From contig CASEDP010000003.1 of assembly GCA_949286835.1 (NCBI GenBank), forward strand, positions 1 to 64,000: 64,000 nt of DNA. The letters run 5' to 3'. Source of the stretch: an uncultured Clostridia bacterium (GTDB lineage Bacteria; Bacillota; Clostridia; Christensenellales; Borkfalkiaceae). This document shows positions 43,937 through 51,959 of this stretch, in pieces (position 1 is the stretch's first letter; every line of letters begins with the position of its first letter). Below the pieces are notes generated by a model. It ran no database searches. It was not told the origin of the DNA and was given only the letters and a program-made list of their open reading frames with translations. The position numbers and the translations under genes were made by a program.

Positions 43937-44854
43937 ATGACGGTAAGAAGTTTACAGGATAAAATTTTATCGCTCAAGGCGCAGACGGATACCTGCATTC
44001 TCGCCCACAGCTATATGTCGCAGGACATTTGCGACATCGCCGATTTCGTGGGCGACAGCTACGCGCTGTCCGTAAAGGCAAAGACGGCGCCCAACAAAAA
44101 CGTCATTATGTGCGGCGTCCGCTTTATGGCGGAGACGGTGAAGATGCTCTCCCCCGAAAAGAGGGTATATCTTGCAAACCCCACTGCGGGCTGTCCTATG
44201 GCGGAGCAGATGGATAAAGAGGTGATAGAACAGGTCAGGAAGGCGCTCCCCGGCTATGCGGTGGTGGCATACGTCAACACGACCACGGCGCTAAAGACCA
44301 TTGCCGACGTCTGCGTCACCTCCTCGTCCGCGGTGAAGATATGCAGGGCAATGCCAGAAAAGGACATACTCTTCATTCCCGACATCAATCTCGGCACGTA
44401 TGTCAAAAACCTCGTTCCGGAAAAGAACTTCAAATTGCTTTCGGGCGGCTGCCCCACGCACGCGAGGATCGACGAAGAGGACGTCCTCGCCGCAAAAAAG
44501 GCGCATCCAGAAGCACTCTTTCTCGTCCACCCTGAATGCCGACCCTCCGTCGTGAAGCACGCCGACTATGTCGGTTCTACCTCGGGCATAATGGACTTTG
44601 CCAAGAAGACGGACAAAAAGGAGTTCATAATCGGCACCGAAAACGCCATCGTCGAACATCTCCAGTTCGATTGCCCCGACAAGAAGTTCTATCCGCTTTC
44701 AAAGGACCTCGTCTGCCATAATATGAAGGCGACGACGCTTGTGGACGTCTATAACTGTCTGATCGGCGAGGGGGGCGAAGAGATTATAATGGACGAAGAG
44801 ACCCGCCTTGCAGCCGTAAAGTGCATCGAAAAGATGATAGAGTACGGCGGTTGA
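43937..44854 (+). CDS. nadA: Quinolinate synthase
   Basis: [4Fe-4S] enzyme of 305 aa that condenses iminoaspartate with dihydroxyacetone phosphate for NAD synthesis. Cluster ligands Cys86 (NPTAGCPMA), Cys172 (SGGCPTH) and Cys260 (DLVCHNMK) have the spacing known for NadA. Other marks are AHSYMSQDICDIADFVGDSYALS, CRPSVVKHADYVGSTSGIM and IGTENAIVEHL. nadB and nadC are not in the window; only an Rrf2 regulator and, beyond it, cluster-assembly genes follow. The link to Fe-S supply explains this arrangement. Confidence 0.93.
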   Translation: MTVRSLQDKILSLKAQTDTCILAHSYMSQDICDIADFVGDSYALSVKAKTAPNKNVIMCGVRFMAETVKMLSPEKRVYLANPTAGCPMAEQMDKEVIEQVRKALPGYAVVAYVNTTTALKTIADVCVTSSSAVKICRAMPEKDILFIPDINLGTYVKNLVPEKNFKLLSGGCPTHARIDEEDVLAAKKAHPEALFLVHPECRPSVVKHADYVGSTSGIMDFAKKTDKKEFIIGTENAIVEHLQFDCPDKKFYPLSKDLVCHNMKATTLVDVYNCLIGEGGEEIIMDEETRLAAVKCIEKMIEYGG

Positions 44855-44919
44855 GGCGTTAGCGCAGTGCATACAAGGCTGTCCGCGCGCGTAAAGGCGC
44901 GGCAGGGAGGGAATTCGCA

Positions 44920-45318
44920 ATGATGATAACGACGAAGGGCAGGAACGCGCTCAAGGTGATGCTCGACCTTGCCCAGCACGATGACGGAAATCCCGTCTCG
45001 CTTACAGATATAGCCGAAAGAGTGAGGGAATCGCAGAAATACCTCGAAAGCACCGTCTCGCAACTCTCGCAGAAGGGGCTCATCACCTCGACGCGCGGCA
45101 AGAGCGGCGGCTATCGCCTCGCAAAGCCCGTCGGCGAATATACCGTTGCGGAGATTATAACTGCGGCAGAGGGTTCGCTTGCGCCCGTTTCGTGCGTCAG
45201 CGGCGAAATCACCTGCGAAAACGCCTGCAACTGTCTTTCGCTTCCGCTATGGAAGGAGCTCGACGAGGTCATTATGAACTTCCTCACTTCCAAGACGCTT
45301 GCAGATTTGCTGAAATAA
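44920..45318 (+). CDS. Rrf2 family regulator, possible Fe-S sensor (IscR-like)
   Basis: A 132-aa winged-helix regulator with MMITTKGRNALKVMLDLA at the start, QKYLESTVSQLSQKGLITSTRGKSGGYRLAKP (recognition helix and wing) and a Cys-rich loop: Cys92, Cys99, Cys103 and Cys105. IscR has three cluster cysteines in the same loop, so an iron-sulfur cluster is plausible here, while CymR lacks them. It lies 65 bp after nadA behind GGGAGGG. The repeats before nadA and before the desulfurase gene are its likely operators, which would make nadA-rrf2 autoregulated. Confidence 0.85.
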   Translation: MMITTKGRNALKVMLDLAQHDDGNPVSLTDIAERVRESQKYLESTVSQLSQKGLITSTRGKSGGYRLAKPVGEYTVAEIITAAEGSLAPVSCVSGEITCENACNCLSLPLWKELDEVIMNFLTSKTLADLLK

Positions 45319-45352
45319 TCTCTCATTTTACAAAAATTTTGCAGTACGCCCT

Positions 45353-45377
45353 AATTCCTATTGACAAAATAGGAATT
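45353..45377 (+). promoter_or_regulatory. Candidate Rrf2 operator 1 of the desulfurase promoter
   Basis: Inverted repeat AATTCCTA (45353-45360), N9, TAGGAATT (45370-45377). The arms match perfectly. The 9-base centre contains the whole -35 element, so a bound regulator would block RNA polymerase. Confidence 0.7.
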
Positions 45378-45389
45378 ACTTTTTATAAT
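45361..45389 (+). promoter_or_regulatory. Consensus promoter of the cysteine desulfurase gene
   Basis: TTGACA (45361-45366), 17-bp spacer, TATAAT (45384-45389): perfect consensus. Confidence 0.88.
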
Positions 45390-45390
45390 T

Positions 45391-45415
45391 AAATCATACT
45401 TAAAAAGTAGGAATT
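45391..45415 (+). promoter_or_regulatory. Candidate Rrf2 operator 2 of the desulfurase promoter
   Basis: AAATCATA (45391-45398), N9, TAGGAATT (45408-45415). The right arm is perfect and the left arm matches six of eight bases; the site lies over the transcription start. Confidence 0.5.
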
Positions 45416-45478
45416 AAACGGACGGCGTTCGTAAAGGCGGGCGCCGCGTGTTTCGTAAAGAAACGGGAGTGTAAACAT

Positions 45479-46672
45479 ATGGTTAAGACGGTCTATGTCG
45501 ACAATGCCGCAACCACGGCGATGAGCGACGAAGCCATAGCGGCAATGATGCCCTATCTCAAGGAGAACTACGGCAATCCTTCATCGCTGCACACGGTGGG
45601 GCAGAGGGCAAAGGAGGCGCTGGAAGACGCGCGCGCACGTATAGCAAAGCTGTTGGGCGCAGATCCTAAGGAAATTTACTTCACCTCGGGCGGCAGCGAG
45701 GCGGACAACCAGGCAATACGTTCGGCGGCGTATGCGGGACTTGCAAAGGGCAAGAAGCACATAATAACTACGGCGTTTGAACATCACGCAGTGCTGCACA
45801 CCTGCAAAAAGCTCGAAAAGGAGGGGTTCGAGGTCACCTATCTTGACGTCCATTCCGACGGGCTTATATCCGCAGAGGAGGTCGGAAGGGCAATACGTTC
45901 CGATACGGCGCTCGTGACCATAATGTATGCCAACAACGAGGTCGGCACAATCGAGCCGATAAGCGAAATCGGTGCGGTCTGCAGGGCGCACAAGGTCGTT
46001 TTCCACTGCGATGCGGTGCAGGCGGCGGGACATATCCCCGTCGACGTCGTAAAGGACAACATAGATATGCTGTCGCTCTCCGCGCATAAATTCCACGGTC
46101 CAAAGGGCGTCGGGCTGCTCTATTGCAGAAAGGGCATAGTGCTAAGAAACCTCATAGAGGGCGGCGCGCAGGAGCGCAGCCGCAGGGCGGGTACCGAAAA
46201 TATAGCGGGCATATGCGGTATGGCGGCGGCACTCGAGGCGGCAATCGCCCGCCTTCCCGAAAATATGGAGAGGGAGAGGCGTCTTCGGGACAAGCTGATT
46301 GACGGGTTGACAAAGGTGCCGCACAGCAAGCTGAACGGCAGCAGGAACGTCCGTCTGCCCGGCAACGTCAATATCTGTTTCGAGGGGATAGAGGGCGAAA
46401 GTCTCCTGCTCCTTCTCGACGCAAAGGGGATATGCGCTTCGTCCGGTTCGGCGTGCACGTCGGGTTCTTTGGACCCCTCGCACGTCCTTCTTGCGCTCGG
46501 GCTTCCGCACGAGGTGGCGCACGGCTCCTTAAGGCTCAGCCTTTCGGAGTACAACACCGAGGAGGAGATAGACTATATCATAGAGGAAGTTCCCAAAGTG
46601 GTCGAATATCTCCGCTCCATTTCCCCCGTCTGGGAAGAACTGGAAAAGGGCGAAAGAAAACATCTCATTTAA
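45479..46672 (+). CDS. Cysteine desulfurase (NifS/IscS family)
   Basis: PLP enzyme of 397 aa that takes sulfur from cysteine for Fe-S clusters and tRNA thiolation. The PLP lysine is Lys204 in [10 protein letters not shown], and the persulfide Cys326 sits in the long loop [10 protein letters not shown], which marks the IscS/NifS (class I) branch. EHHAVLHT and HCDAVQAAG are cofactor segments. GGGAG precedes the start. It is followed, beyond a hairpin-rich element, by IscU and a TtcA-like enzyme, both users of its sulfur. Confidence 0.92.
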   Translation: MVKTVYVDNAATTAMSDEAIAAMMPYLKENYGNPSSLHTVGQRAKEALEDARARIAKLLGADPKEIYFTSGGSEADNQAIRSAAYAGLAKGKKHIITTAFEHHAVLHTCKKLEKEGFEVTYLDVHSDGLISAEEVGRAIRSDTALVTIMYANNEVGTIEPISEIGAVCRAHKVVFHCDAVQAAGHIPVDVVKDNIDMLSLSAHKFHGPKGVGLLYCRKGIVLRNLIEGGAQERSRRAGTENIAGICGMAAALEAAIARLPENMERERRLRDKLIDGLTKVPHSKLNGSRNVRLPGNVNICFEGIEGESLLLLLDAKGICASSGSACTSGSLDPSHVLLALGLPHEVAHGSLRLSLSEYNTEEEIDYIIEEVPKVVEYLRSISPVWEELEKGERKHLI

Positions 46673-46679
46673 GGGGTTT

Positions 46680-47084
46680 CGTTGATTTTGTTTTCTGGTG
46701 ACGAAAACAAAACCAACGATTTTGAGGGCGTTGCCCTCGGCGGCGCAATCTCTAAGCGCTCTCAAATATAATAATTGCGCCGCCTTCACCTACCGAGGTC
46801 GCAAGCGACAAATTGAGTGCGCTGGCGCAAAAGCGTGGTTTTGCTTGCGCTCGTAAATAGTTTAGGAAACAGCAATCACCTGTTATTTACCTGCTTCTTT
46901 TAATAATTTACTGAAAAAGCAAAAATCACACTTTTTGCTTTTTCACCCTGTTTGCGCATACCTGCGCCTGAGCGGAGGGAATGCCCTCAATTCAGTAATA
47001 TGAGAGCCCTTGTTATTGAGGGCAGGGAGGCAGAGCCTCCAAAAATCGTCAATTTTGTCGCTGTCACCAGGCGACAAAATTACG
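46680..47084. mobile_element. Hairpin-rich element with structured terminal inverted repeats (MITE-like)
   Basis: About 405 bp without coding potential. The left end folds as a 16-bp hairpin (46680-46695 with 46703-46718, loop TGGTGAC) then GAGGGC-GTT-GCCCTC (46724-46738). The right end, read backwards, is CGT-AATTTTGTCGC with the loop CTGGTGACA, then GGAGGC-TCT-GCCTCC (47026-47040 inverted). The ends are thus inverted copies of each other, and where bases differ both stem arms changed together. Inside are GGCGGCGCAAT/ATTGCGCCGCC (46739-46749, 46774-46784) and AAAAAGCAAAAA/TTTTTGCTTTTT (46915-46941). No transposase or obvious target-site duplication is seen. It lies eight bases after the desulfurase stop. 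Confidence 0.6.
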
Positions 47085-47111
47085 AAAAATTAAATTTGTA
47101 AGGAGTATTTT

Positions 47112-47555
47112 ATGGCATTATACAGCGAAAAGGTAATGGATCATTTCACCAACCCCAGGAATGTCGGAAAGCTCGACGACGCCGACGGCATAGGCGAGGT
47201 GGGCAACGCCAAGTGCGGCGACATAATGAAGATATATATCAAGGTGAAGGACGGAATAATCACCGACGTCAAGTTCAACACGTTCGGCTGCGGCAGTGCA
47301 ATCGCGTCCTCTTCTATGGCTACGGAGATGATTAAGGGCAAGCCCCTCTCACAGGCGCTGGAGCTGACAAACAAGGCGGTTGCGGAGGCGCTCGACGGGC
47401 TTCCCGCACACAAATTGCACTGCTCCGTGCTCGCGGAGGAGGCAATCCGCGCGGCAATCAAAAATTATTATGACAGGAACGGCATAGAGTACGACCACTC
47501 GCAGTTCCCCGACGCCTCGGAAGAGGAAGAGCACGCCGCCGAAGAGCAGGACTGA
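47112..47555 (+). CDS. iscU: Fe-S cluster scaffold protein (IscU/NifU N-terminal type)
   Basis: Scaffold of 147 aa on which [2Fe-2S] and [4Fe-4S] clusters are built. Cluster ligands Cys35 with Asp37 (AKCGD), Cys60 (FGCGSAIASSS) and His103-Cys104 (LHCSVLAEEA) are all present. The last 15 residues are an acidic tail (SEEEEHAAEEQD) that typical IscU lacks. A strong AAGGAG site lies upstream; the gene sits 28 bp after the structured element. No iscA, hscA/B or fdx follows, which is normal for the short Clostridia-type set. Confidence 0.92.
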   Translation: MALYSEKVMDHFTNPRNVGKLDDADGIGEVGNAKCGDIMKIYIKVKDGIITDVKFNTFGCGSAIASSSMATEMIKGKPLSQALELTNKAVAEALDGLPAHKLHCSVLAEEAIRAAIKNYYDRNGIEYDHSQFPDASEEEEHAAEEQD

Positions 47556-47565
47556 TATCCCCTCT

Positions 47566-48429
47566 ATGGCAAAGGAGCTAAGCGAGTGCGCGCTCATAGA
47601 GCGCAGCATAATAACCAAATTCCGCAAGGGCATATGGACTAAATTTCTGCAGGCGGTAAAGCAGTACAAGCTCATAGAGGAGGGCGACAAGGTTGCCGTC
47701 TGCATATCGGGCGGCAAGGACAGTATGTTGCTTGCAAAGTGCGTGCAGGAACTTCTGCGCCACTCGGACATACCCTTTTCGGCGGAATATATAGTGATGA
47801 ACCCCGGCTATAACAGTGAAAATGCCGCACTCATAGAGGAAAATCTCAGAAGGCTGGAAATACCTGCAAGGATTTTTCCCTCCGACATCTTTGAAGTCAA
47901 CGAGGAAATAGGGGGCGAACACCCGTGCTATCTGTGCGCGCGTATGCGCAGGGGCTTTCTCTACGCCCGCGCCAAAGAGCTTGGCTGCAATAAGATTGCG
48001 CTCGGTCACCACAAGTCGGACGTCATAGAAACTACTCTTATGGGAATGTTGTTCGGCGGGCAGATACAGGGGATGATGCCCAAGATAAAGAGCGCCAATT
48101 TCGAGGGGATGGAGCTCATCCGCCCCTTTTATTGTGTGCTGGAGGACGACATCCTGCACTGGAAGGAGTACAATAAACTCAAATTCATCGCGTGTGCGTG
48201 CAAGCTCACGGCGCATCTTCCGCAGGGCGTGCAGGGTCAGTCGGGCAGGCAGGACGTAAAAGAGCTCATAAAGGCGTTCCGCAGCCGCAACCCCGACGTC
48301 GACGCCAGCATATTTAAGAGCCTGCACAACGTACAGCTCGAAACCCTTCCCGAATTCAGGTATAAGGGCAGAACTTTCGGTTTTAACGATAAGTACGAAA
48401 GGGGAGTTGACATAAACTTCAAGGACTGA
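47566..48429 (+). CDS. TtcA-like PP-loop tRNA thiolation enzyme
   Basis: ATP-pyrophosphatase of 287 aa. The PP-loop is SGGKDS (48-53), and the Cys pair Cys121/Cys124 in CYLCARMRRG plus a later Cys pair (ACACK, about 210) fit the [4Fe-4S] ligands of TtcA, which thiolates C32 of tRNA. GHHKSDVIETTLMGMLFGG is the second ATP-site segment. It starts 10 bp after iscU in the same operon, which suits an enzyme needing both a cluster and IscS sulfur. The exact tRNA target is inferred from the family. Confidence 0.82.
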   Translation: MAKELSECALIERSIITKFRKGIWTKFLQAVKQYKLIEEGDKVAVCISGGKDSMLLAKCVQELLRHSDIPFSAEYIVMNPGYNSENAALIEENLRRLEIPARIFPSDIFEVNEEIGGEHPCYLCARMRRGFLYARAKELGCNKIALGHHKSDVIETTLMGMLFGGQIQGMMPKIKSANFEGMELIRPFYCVLEDDILHWKEYNKLKFIACACKLTAHLPQGVQGQSGRQDVKELIKAFRSRNPDVDASIFKSLHNVQLETLPEFRYKGRTFGFNDKYERGVDINFKD

Positions 48430-48519
48430 CCGGATTTTTCCCGGGGCGGAATGAAGGGGTCATTCTCAAATACGTCGCAATTCAATGCGGAATTTTTTTA
48501 AAATATGCGCTAAAATTGT

Positions 48520-48548
48520 TTGACAATGTGCGCGACGTAATATATAAT
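48520..48548 (+). promoter_or_regulatory. Consensus promoter of rplJ-rplL
   Basis: TTGACA (48520-48525), 17-bp spacer, TATAAT (48543-48548): perfect consensus. Confidence 0.88.
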
Positions 48549-48555
48549 TACGGAG

Positions 48556-48719
48556 TAAATCAAATAAAAATCATTCAGCCGCAGACAGCAAGGGCTACAA
48601 AAAGCTTGAAAATCTTGCCGAGGTTAATGGGTCAGAGCATCGGAATATATGCACGCCTTACGCCTACTATGCGGTGTAAGGTTTTTTTAATTTTACGAAT
48701 ACAACAGGAGGTAATAAAA
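48556..48719 (+). ncRNA. L10 leader (ribosomal protein autoregulatory RNA)
   Basis: Leader of about 165 nt before rplJ with the L10-leader signature: CCGCAGACAGCAAGGGC, then CTTGCCGAGGTTAATGG, which forms the kink-turn region bound by L10(L12)4. It ends with an attenuator: stem CCTTACGCC/GGTGTAAGG (48656-48664, 48673-48681) and seven T. Binding of excess L10 is expected to favour termination before the genes. Confidence 0.85.
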
Positions 48720-49244
48720 TTGTCAGCTAATTTTGAAGCAAAGAAAGCAGTCGTAGAAGAGATTGCAGAAAAAATCAAAGCTTCCAAGTCCGTAGTATTC
48801 GTCGATTACAACAAGCTCACCGTTGCAGAAGTTTCCGAACTCCGCGCAAAGTGCAAGAAAGCTGGTTGCGAATACAAGGTCTACAAGAACACTTTGGTAA
48901 GAAAGGCTTTGAACGAACTTGGCTATAATCAGTTCGACGCAGACCTCAACGGTCCCACGGCAATAACCTTCGGTCAGGATGAAACTTCCGCCGCAAAGGT
49001 AATGGTCGCAGCCGCAAAGGACTACGAAGAGAAGATTGTCCTCAAGAGCGCGTTCGTGGATAACGCATACGTGGATAAGGCTGGCGTAAAGTCGCTTGCC
49101 ACTATGCCTTCCAAGGAAGAGCTCATTGCAAAGATGCTCGGCTCTATGCAGGCGCCCATCGCAAACTTCGCAGGCGTACTTTCCAACCTTATGTCGGGAA
49201 TTGTCCGCGTGCTCGACGGCATTGCGAAGGCAAAAGAGGCTTAA
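48720..49244 (+). CDS. rplJ: 50S ribosomal protein L10
   Basis: L10 forms the base of the ribosomal stalk and binds the L7/L12 dimers. The protein is 174 aa from TTG 48720, which has AGGAGG eight bases upstream; longer readings from 48516 start inside the promoter and leader RNA. Marks are KSVVFVDYNKLTVAEVSELR, YKVYKNTLVRKAL, GPTAITFG and the C-terminal helix that binds L12 (NFAGVLSNLMSGIVRVLDGIAKAK). It is controlled by its leader RNA. rplK, rplA and rpoB are not beside it. Confidence 0.95.
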   Translation: MSANFEAKKAVVEEIAEKIKASKSVVFVDYNKLTVAEVSELRAKCKKAGCEYKVYKNTLVRKALNELGYNQFDADLNGPTAITFGQDETSAAKVMVAAAKDYEEKIVLKSAFVDNAYVDKAGVKSLATMPSKEELIAKMLGSMQAPIANFAGVLSNLMSGIVRVLDGIAKAKEA

Positions 49245-49338
49245 ATTTTACAGCCCGGACTATCAGGGGTGCGGCGTCCCTCTAATGCGACCGCAAAAAA
49301 TTACTAAATTAAATTAAAATTTTCGGAGGAATTTAAAA

Positions 49339-49719
49339 ATGGCAGACGTAAAGACATTTATCGAACAGATTAAATCTATGACGGTTCTCGAGCTCAACGA
49401 ACTCGTAAAGGCTCTCGAGGAGGAATTCGGCGTATCCGCAGCAGCTCCCGTAGCAGTTGCAGCAGCTCCCGCAGCAGGCGCAGCAGCTCCCGCAGCAGCA
49501 GTTGAAGAAAAGACCGAGTTCAACGTAGTTCTCAAGGACGCAGGCGCTAAGAAGATCGACGTCATCAAGGTTGTACGTGCATTCACGGGTCTCGGCCTCG
49601 TTGAAGCTAAGCAGGCAGTTGAAAAGGGCGGCGTTCTCAAGGAGAACGTAGCTAAGGAAGAGGCAGAGAAGATCGTCGCTGACCTCAAGGCTGCAGGCGC
49701 AACCGCCGCTATGGAATAA
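49339..49719 (+). CDS. rplL: 50S ribosomal protein L7/L12
   Basis: Stalk protein of 126 aa. The N-terminal dimer domain (about 1-33) with [19 protein letters not shown], an Ala-rich hinge (about 34-55) and the C-terminal factor-binding domain with [13 protein letters not shown] and [24 protein letters not shown] are all present. A GGAGG site lies before the start. Two tandem terminators follow instead of rpoB, so the usual rplKAJL-rpoBC order is broken. Confidence 0.96.
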   Translation: MADVKTFIEQIKSMTVLELNELVKALEEEFGVSAAAPVAVAAAPAAGAAAPAAAVEEKTEFNVVLKDAGAKKIDVIKVVRAFTGLGLVEAKQAVEKGGVLKENVAKEEAEKIVADLKAAGATAAME

Positions 49720-49746
49720 TTTTTCATAAGTAAGCAAAGCCAATCG

Positions 49747-49782
49747 GCGGGCTTGCGGAAATTCCGCAAGCCCGCTGTTTTT
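49747..49782 (+). terminator. First terminator after rplL
   Basis: Stem GCGGGCTTGCGGAA/TTCCGCAAGCCCGC followed by TGTTTTT. Confidence 0.88.
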
Positions 49783-49807
49783 CGTCATTTTGCGCGGAAC
49801 GACAAAA

Positions 49808-49841
49808 AATAGCCGGGGAACAAAGTCCCCGACTATTTTTT
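49808..49841 (+). terminator. Second terminator after rplL
   Basis: Stem AATAGCCGGGGA/TCCCCGACTATT followed by TTTTTT. Confidence 0.85.
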
Positions 49842-49988
49842 AATGACTATCAGTGTGTGCGAAATCGGTTAAAATCCGAATTTTTTTAATTCCGAATTTA
49901 TATACACATTATACCCCGCTCTGCGCTAAAAAAGCGCTAAATAAATGAATATAAAAAAATTTTTTTGTATTTTTATGAAAAAATGTCG

Positions 49989-50017
49989 TTGACAGAAATG
50001 ACAAAATTTGTTATAAT
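49989..50017 (+). promoter_or_regulatory. Consensus promoter of the response regulator gene
   Basis: TTGACA (49989-49994), 17-bp spacer, TATAAT (50012-50017): perfect consensus. Confidence 0.85.
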
Positions 50018-50083
50018 TTGACTGATTTGTCAGATTTATGCAAACAGAACTGCCGCAACGCGGCGGTAGAGGGGGCAAACAAA

Positions 50084-50854
50084 TTGAAGATAATTGCAGT
50101 TGACGATGAAATCAGCGCCCTTCACGTCATATTAAACGAGATAATCGAGCTGCATAACATCGAATGTCATTTTTTCAAAGACGATGAACAGAGAATAACC
50201 GATTACATAGCGTCTAACCGCGTTGACGCGGCTTTTCTCGACATCAATATGCCCAATGTCAACGGGCTTGAACTTGCAGAAAAGCTTGCCGATATCTCTC
50301 CCGAACTCAGGTTCGTATTCATAACGGGGCTTGCGGAGGACGTCAACTCCCTTAGTGACAAGGTTAAAAAACGTACGGCAGGTTTTCTCTATAAGCCCTT
50401 CGACAGGGCGGAACTTTTAAAGTACCTTTCGGAAATAGGCGGGGCTACCGAGATGACTGTCAAGACGTTCGGCTCTTTCGAATGTTTTATCGGCGACGAA
50501 ATAGTCAGTTTTTCGTCGGCAAAGTCAAAGGAATTGTTTGCCTTGCTCATAACATACAGGGGCAAGAGCCTTTCAATGACGGACGCAATCTCGCAGCTCT
50601 GGCCCGACCACGATGTTGAAAAGGCGAAAAAGTTGTACAGGGACGCCGTTTGGCGCCTGAGAAAGACGTTGCGGGACGCGGGTTTCAACTGCGTAACTTT
50701 CGGCAGGGCAAATCTGTCGCTTATAAAGGACAATATCCGCTGCGACGTGTGGAACTTTTTGGACGGCGAAAAGTCGCTGTATGGCGGTGAATTTTTAAAA
50801 AATTACGAATGGAGCATAACCTACCAGTCAATCCTCGACACTCTTGTAAAATAG
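50084..50854 (+). CDS. Orphan response regulator with C-terminal winged-helix domain
   Basis: About 256 aa. The receiver domain (about 1-120) has the acidic pair Asp7/Asp8, the phosphorylation site Asp53 in FLDINMPNVNG and Lys in LYKPF. The second domain (about 125-250) resembles the winged-helix Trans_reg_C/SARP start (VKTFGSFECFIGDEIVSFSSAKSKELFALLI, then KLYRDAVWRLRKTL). I start at TTG 50084 with AGAGGGGG nine bases upstream; an earlier TTG at 50018 lies before the transcription start. No histidine kinase is adjacent. Targets unknown. Confidence 0.8.
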   Translation: MKIIAVDDEISALHVILNEIIELHNIECHFFKDDEQRITDYIASNRVDAAFLDINMPNVNGLELAEKLADISPELRFVFITGLAEDVNSLSDKVKKRTAGFLYKPFDRAELLKYLSEIGGATEMTVKTFGSFECFIGDEIVSFSSAKSKELFALLITYRGKSLSMTDAISQLWPDHDVEKAKKLYRDAVWRLRKTLRDAGFNCVTFGRANLSLIKDNIRCDVWNFLDGEKSLYGGEFLKNYEWSITYQSILDTLVK

Positions 50855-50925
50855 CGGGACGCCTTGCATTGCGGTGCATATGCGCCCTGTTTTTGTGAAA
50901 AGGGGAGTATTTGACGGCAAATTGC

Positions 50926-50954
50926 TTGACTAAACGCAAAGTTATCGGTAAAAT
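50926..50954 (+). promoter_or_regulatory. Promoter of the cyclophilin-like gene
   Basis: TTGACT (50926-50931), 17-bp spacer, TAAAAT (50949-50954). Confidence 0.75.
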
Positions 50955-50995
50955 AAAGTAGTATATCAAGTACTTTATATTTTATAGGTAATAAG

Positions 50996-51907
50996 ATGAC
51001 ATTCAAGAAATTAGGACGCATTGTTTGCGCAGCAGCGCTTTCCGGACTGGTCGTTGCCGCTCCCGTGTTTGCAGGTTGCAGCACTTCCCACCCCGAAGCA
51101 AAGATTACCGTTGAGTTTGCGGGCGAAACTTATGTGCTCGAATATAAGTTGTACCGCAATATGTATCCCCAGACCGTGCAGCATTTCATAGAGCTTGCCG
51201 ATAATGACTTCTACGACGATACCATAATCCACAACTATCAGTCGGACAAGTGGTACGGCGGCGGCTATGACTACAACACCGACGAGGAGAGGGGCTATAC
51301 TGCGTCTTTCGAGGACGGGACTGAGAGTATGCTCGACTATCTCGAGGCGCAGTCAAAGGAATATGAGTATGCCGTTCTCGCAGACCCCGAAGCGGGCAAG
51401 ATTACCCCTTCCGTCTACAGAGATTTCATCGACGGTGACCTGAGCCAGCCGCTCACAACTCTCATCGGAGAGTTCTCCAATAACCAGCATAAAATCGAAA
51501 ACGGCGCGCTCACCGCATCCTATGGCTGCCTCAGAATGTTCTACACCGCAAAGGACGTAGACGGCAAGAGGGTATATCTCGACAAGCAGGGTTCCGAAAA
51601 GGGCGTTATGGGCGACTATAAGTACAACAGCGCCACCAGCCTGTTCTCCATTCAGGTCAATTCCTCCACGTCGTCGGACAGCAGCTACTGCATCTTTGCT
51701 GTGCTCCAGAATAGCGACGTTCTCGACGCCCTCAAGGACGCCGTGTCGGAGGCATCTTCGGATGTCGGCTCTACCAACTTCTCCAAAGAAGTAAGCCTCT
51801 ATGTCGATAACTTTGACGAGTTCGTCGGCGCGCAGGTAAACGAAGTTAACTACAAGCTCACGGCAACTCCCATAATAATCAGAACGGTAGAGATAACCAA
51901 GTACTGA
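50996..51907 (+). CDS. Cyclophilin-like lipoprotein (probable extracytoplasmic peptidyl-prolyl isomerase)
   Basis: A 303-aa lipoprotein: signal peptide with lipobox VFAGC (Cys28), then a cyclophilin-type fold. The segment LYRNMYPQTVQHFIELADNDFYDDTIIHNY resembles the first strands of cyclophilins (P-x-T-V-x-N-F, then FYDG-x-x-FHR). The catalytic Arg of FHRV is replaced (IHNY), so isomerase activity is uncertain. A long insert (about 95-165) and the segment YGCLRMFYTA near 190, in place of the usual GxLSMAN, also set it apart. It may be a surface chaperone. Single-gene unit. Confidence 0.7.
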   Translation: MTFKKLGRIVCAAALSGLVVAAPVFAGCSTSHPEAKITVEFAGETYVLEYKLYRNMYPQTVQHFIELADNDFYDDTIIHNYQSDKWYGGGYDYNTDEERGYTASFEDGTESMLDYLEAQSKEYEYAVLADPEAGKITPSVYRDFIDGDLSQPLTTLIGEFSNNQHKIENGALTASYGCLRMFYTAKDVDGKRVYLDKQGSEKGVMGDYKYNSATSLFSIQVNSSTSSDSSYCIFAVLQNSDVLDALKDAVSEASSDVGSTNFSKEVSLYVDNFDEFVGAQVNEVNYKLTATPIIIRTVEITKY

Positions 51908-51928
51908 TTTCTAAAATAGCATTTCCTC

Positions 51929-51959
51929 GGGACGGCAACACGCGTTGCCGTCCCTTTTT
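51929..51959 (+). terminator. Terminator of the cyclophilin-like gene
   Basis: Stem GGGACGGCAAC/GTTGCCGTCCC, loop ACGC before it, followed by five T. A weaker GC hairpin follows at about 52051-52068. Confidence 0.88.

Noticed and set aside
44920-45318. Rrf2 protein as a CymR-type cysteine regulator
   Set aside because: CymR lacks the cysteine loop; four cysteines here and the Fe-S neighbours favour an IscR-like role.
46680-47084. CRISPR-like array
   Set aside because: Hairpins differ in sequence, size and spacing; there are no uniform repeats with unique spacers and no cas genes.
48516-48719. N-terminal extension of rplJ to 48516
   Set aside because: It would translate through the promoter, L10 leader and attenuator; TTG 48720 has a perfect ribosome-binding site.
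50018-50083. Longer response-regulator start at 50018
   Set aside because: It lies at the -10 element, upstream of the expected transcription start; TTG 50084 has AGAGGGGG before it.
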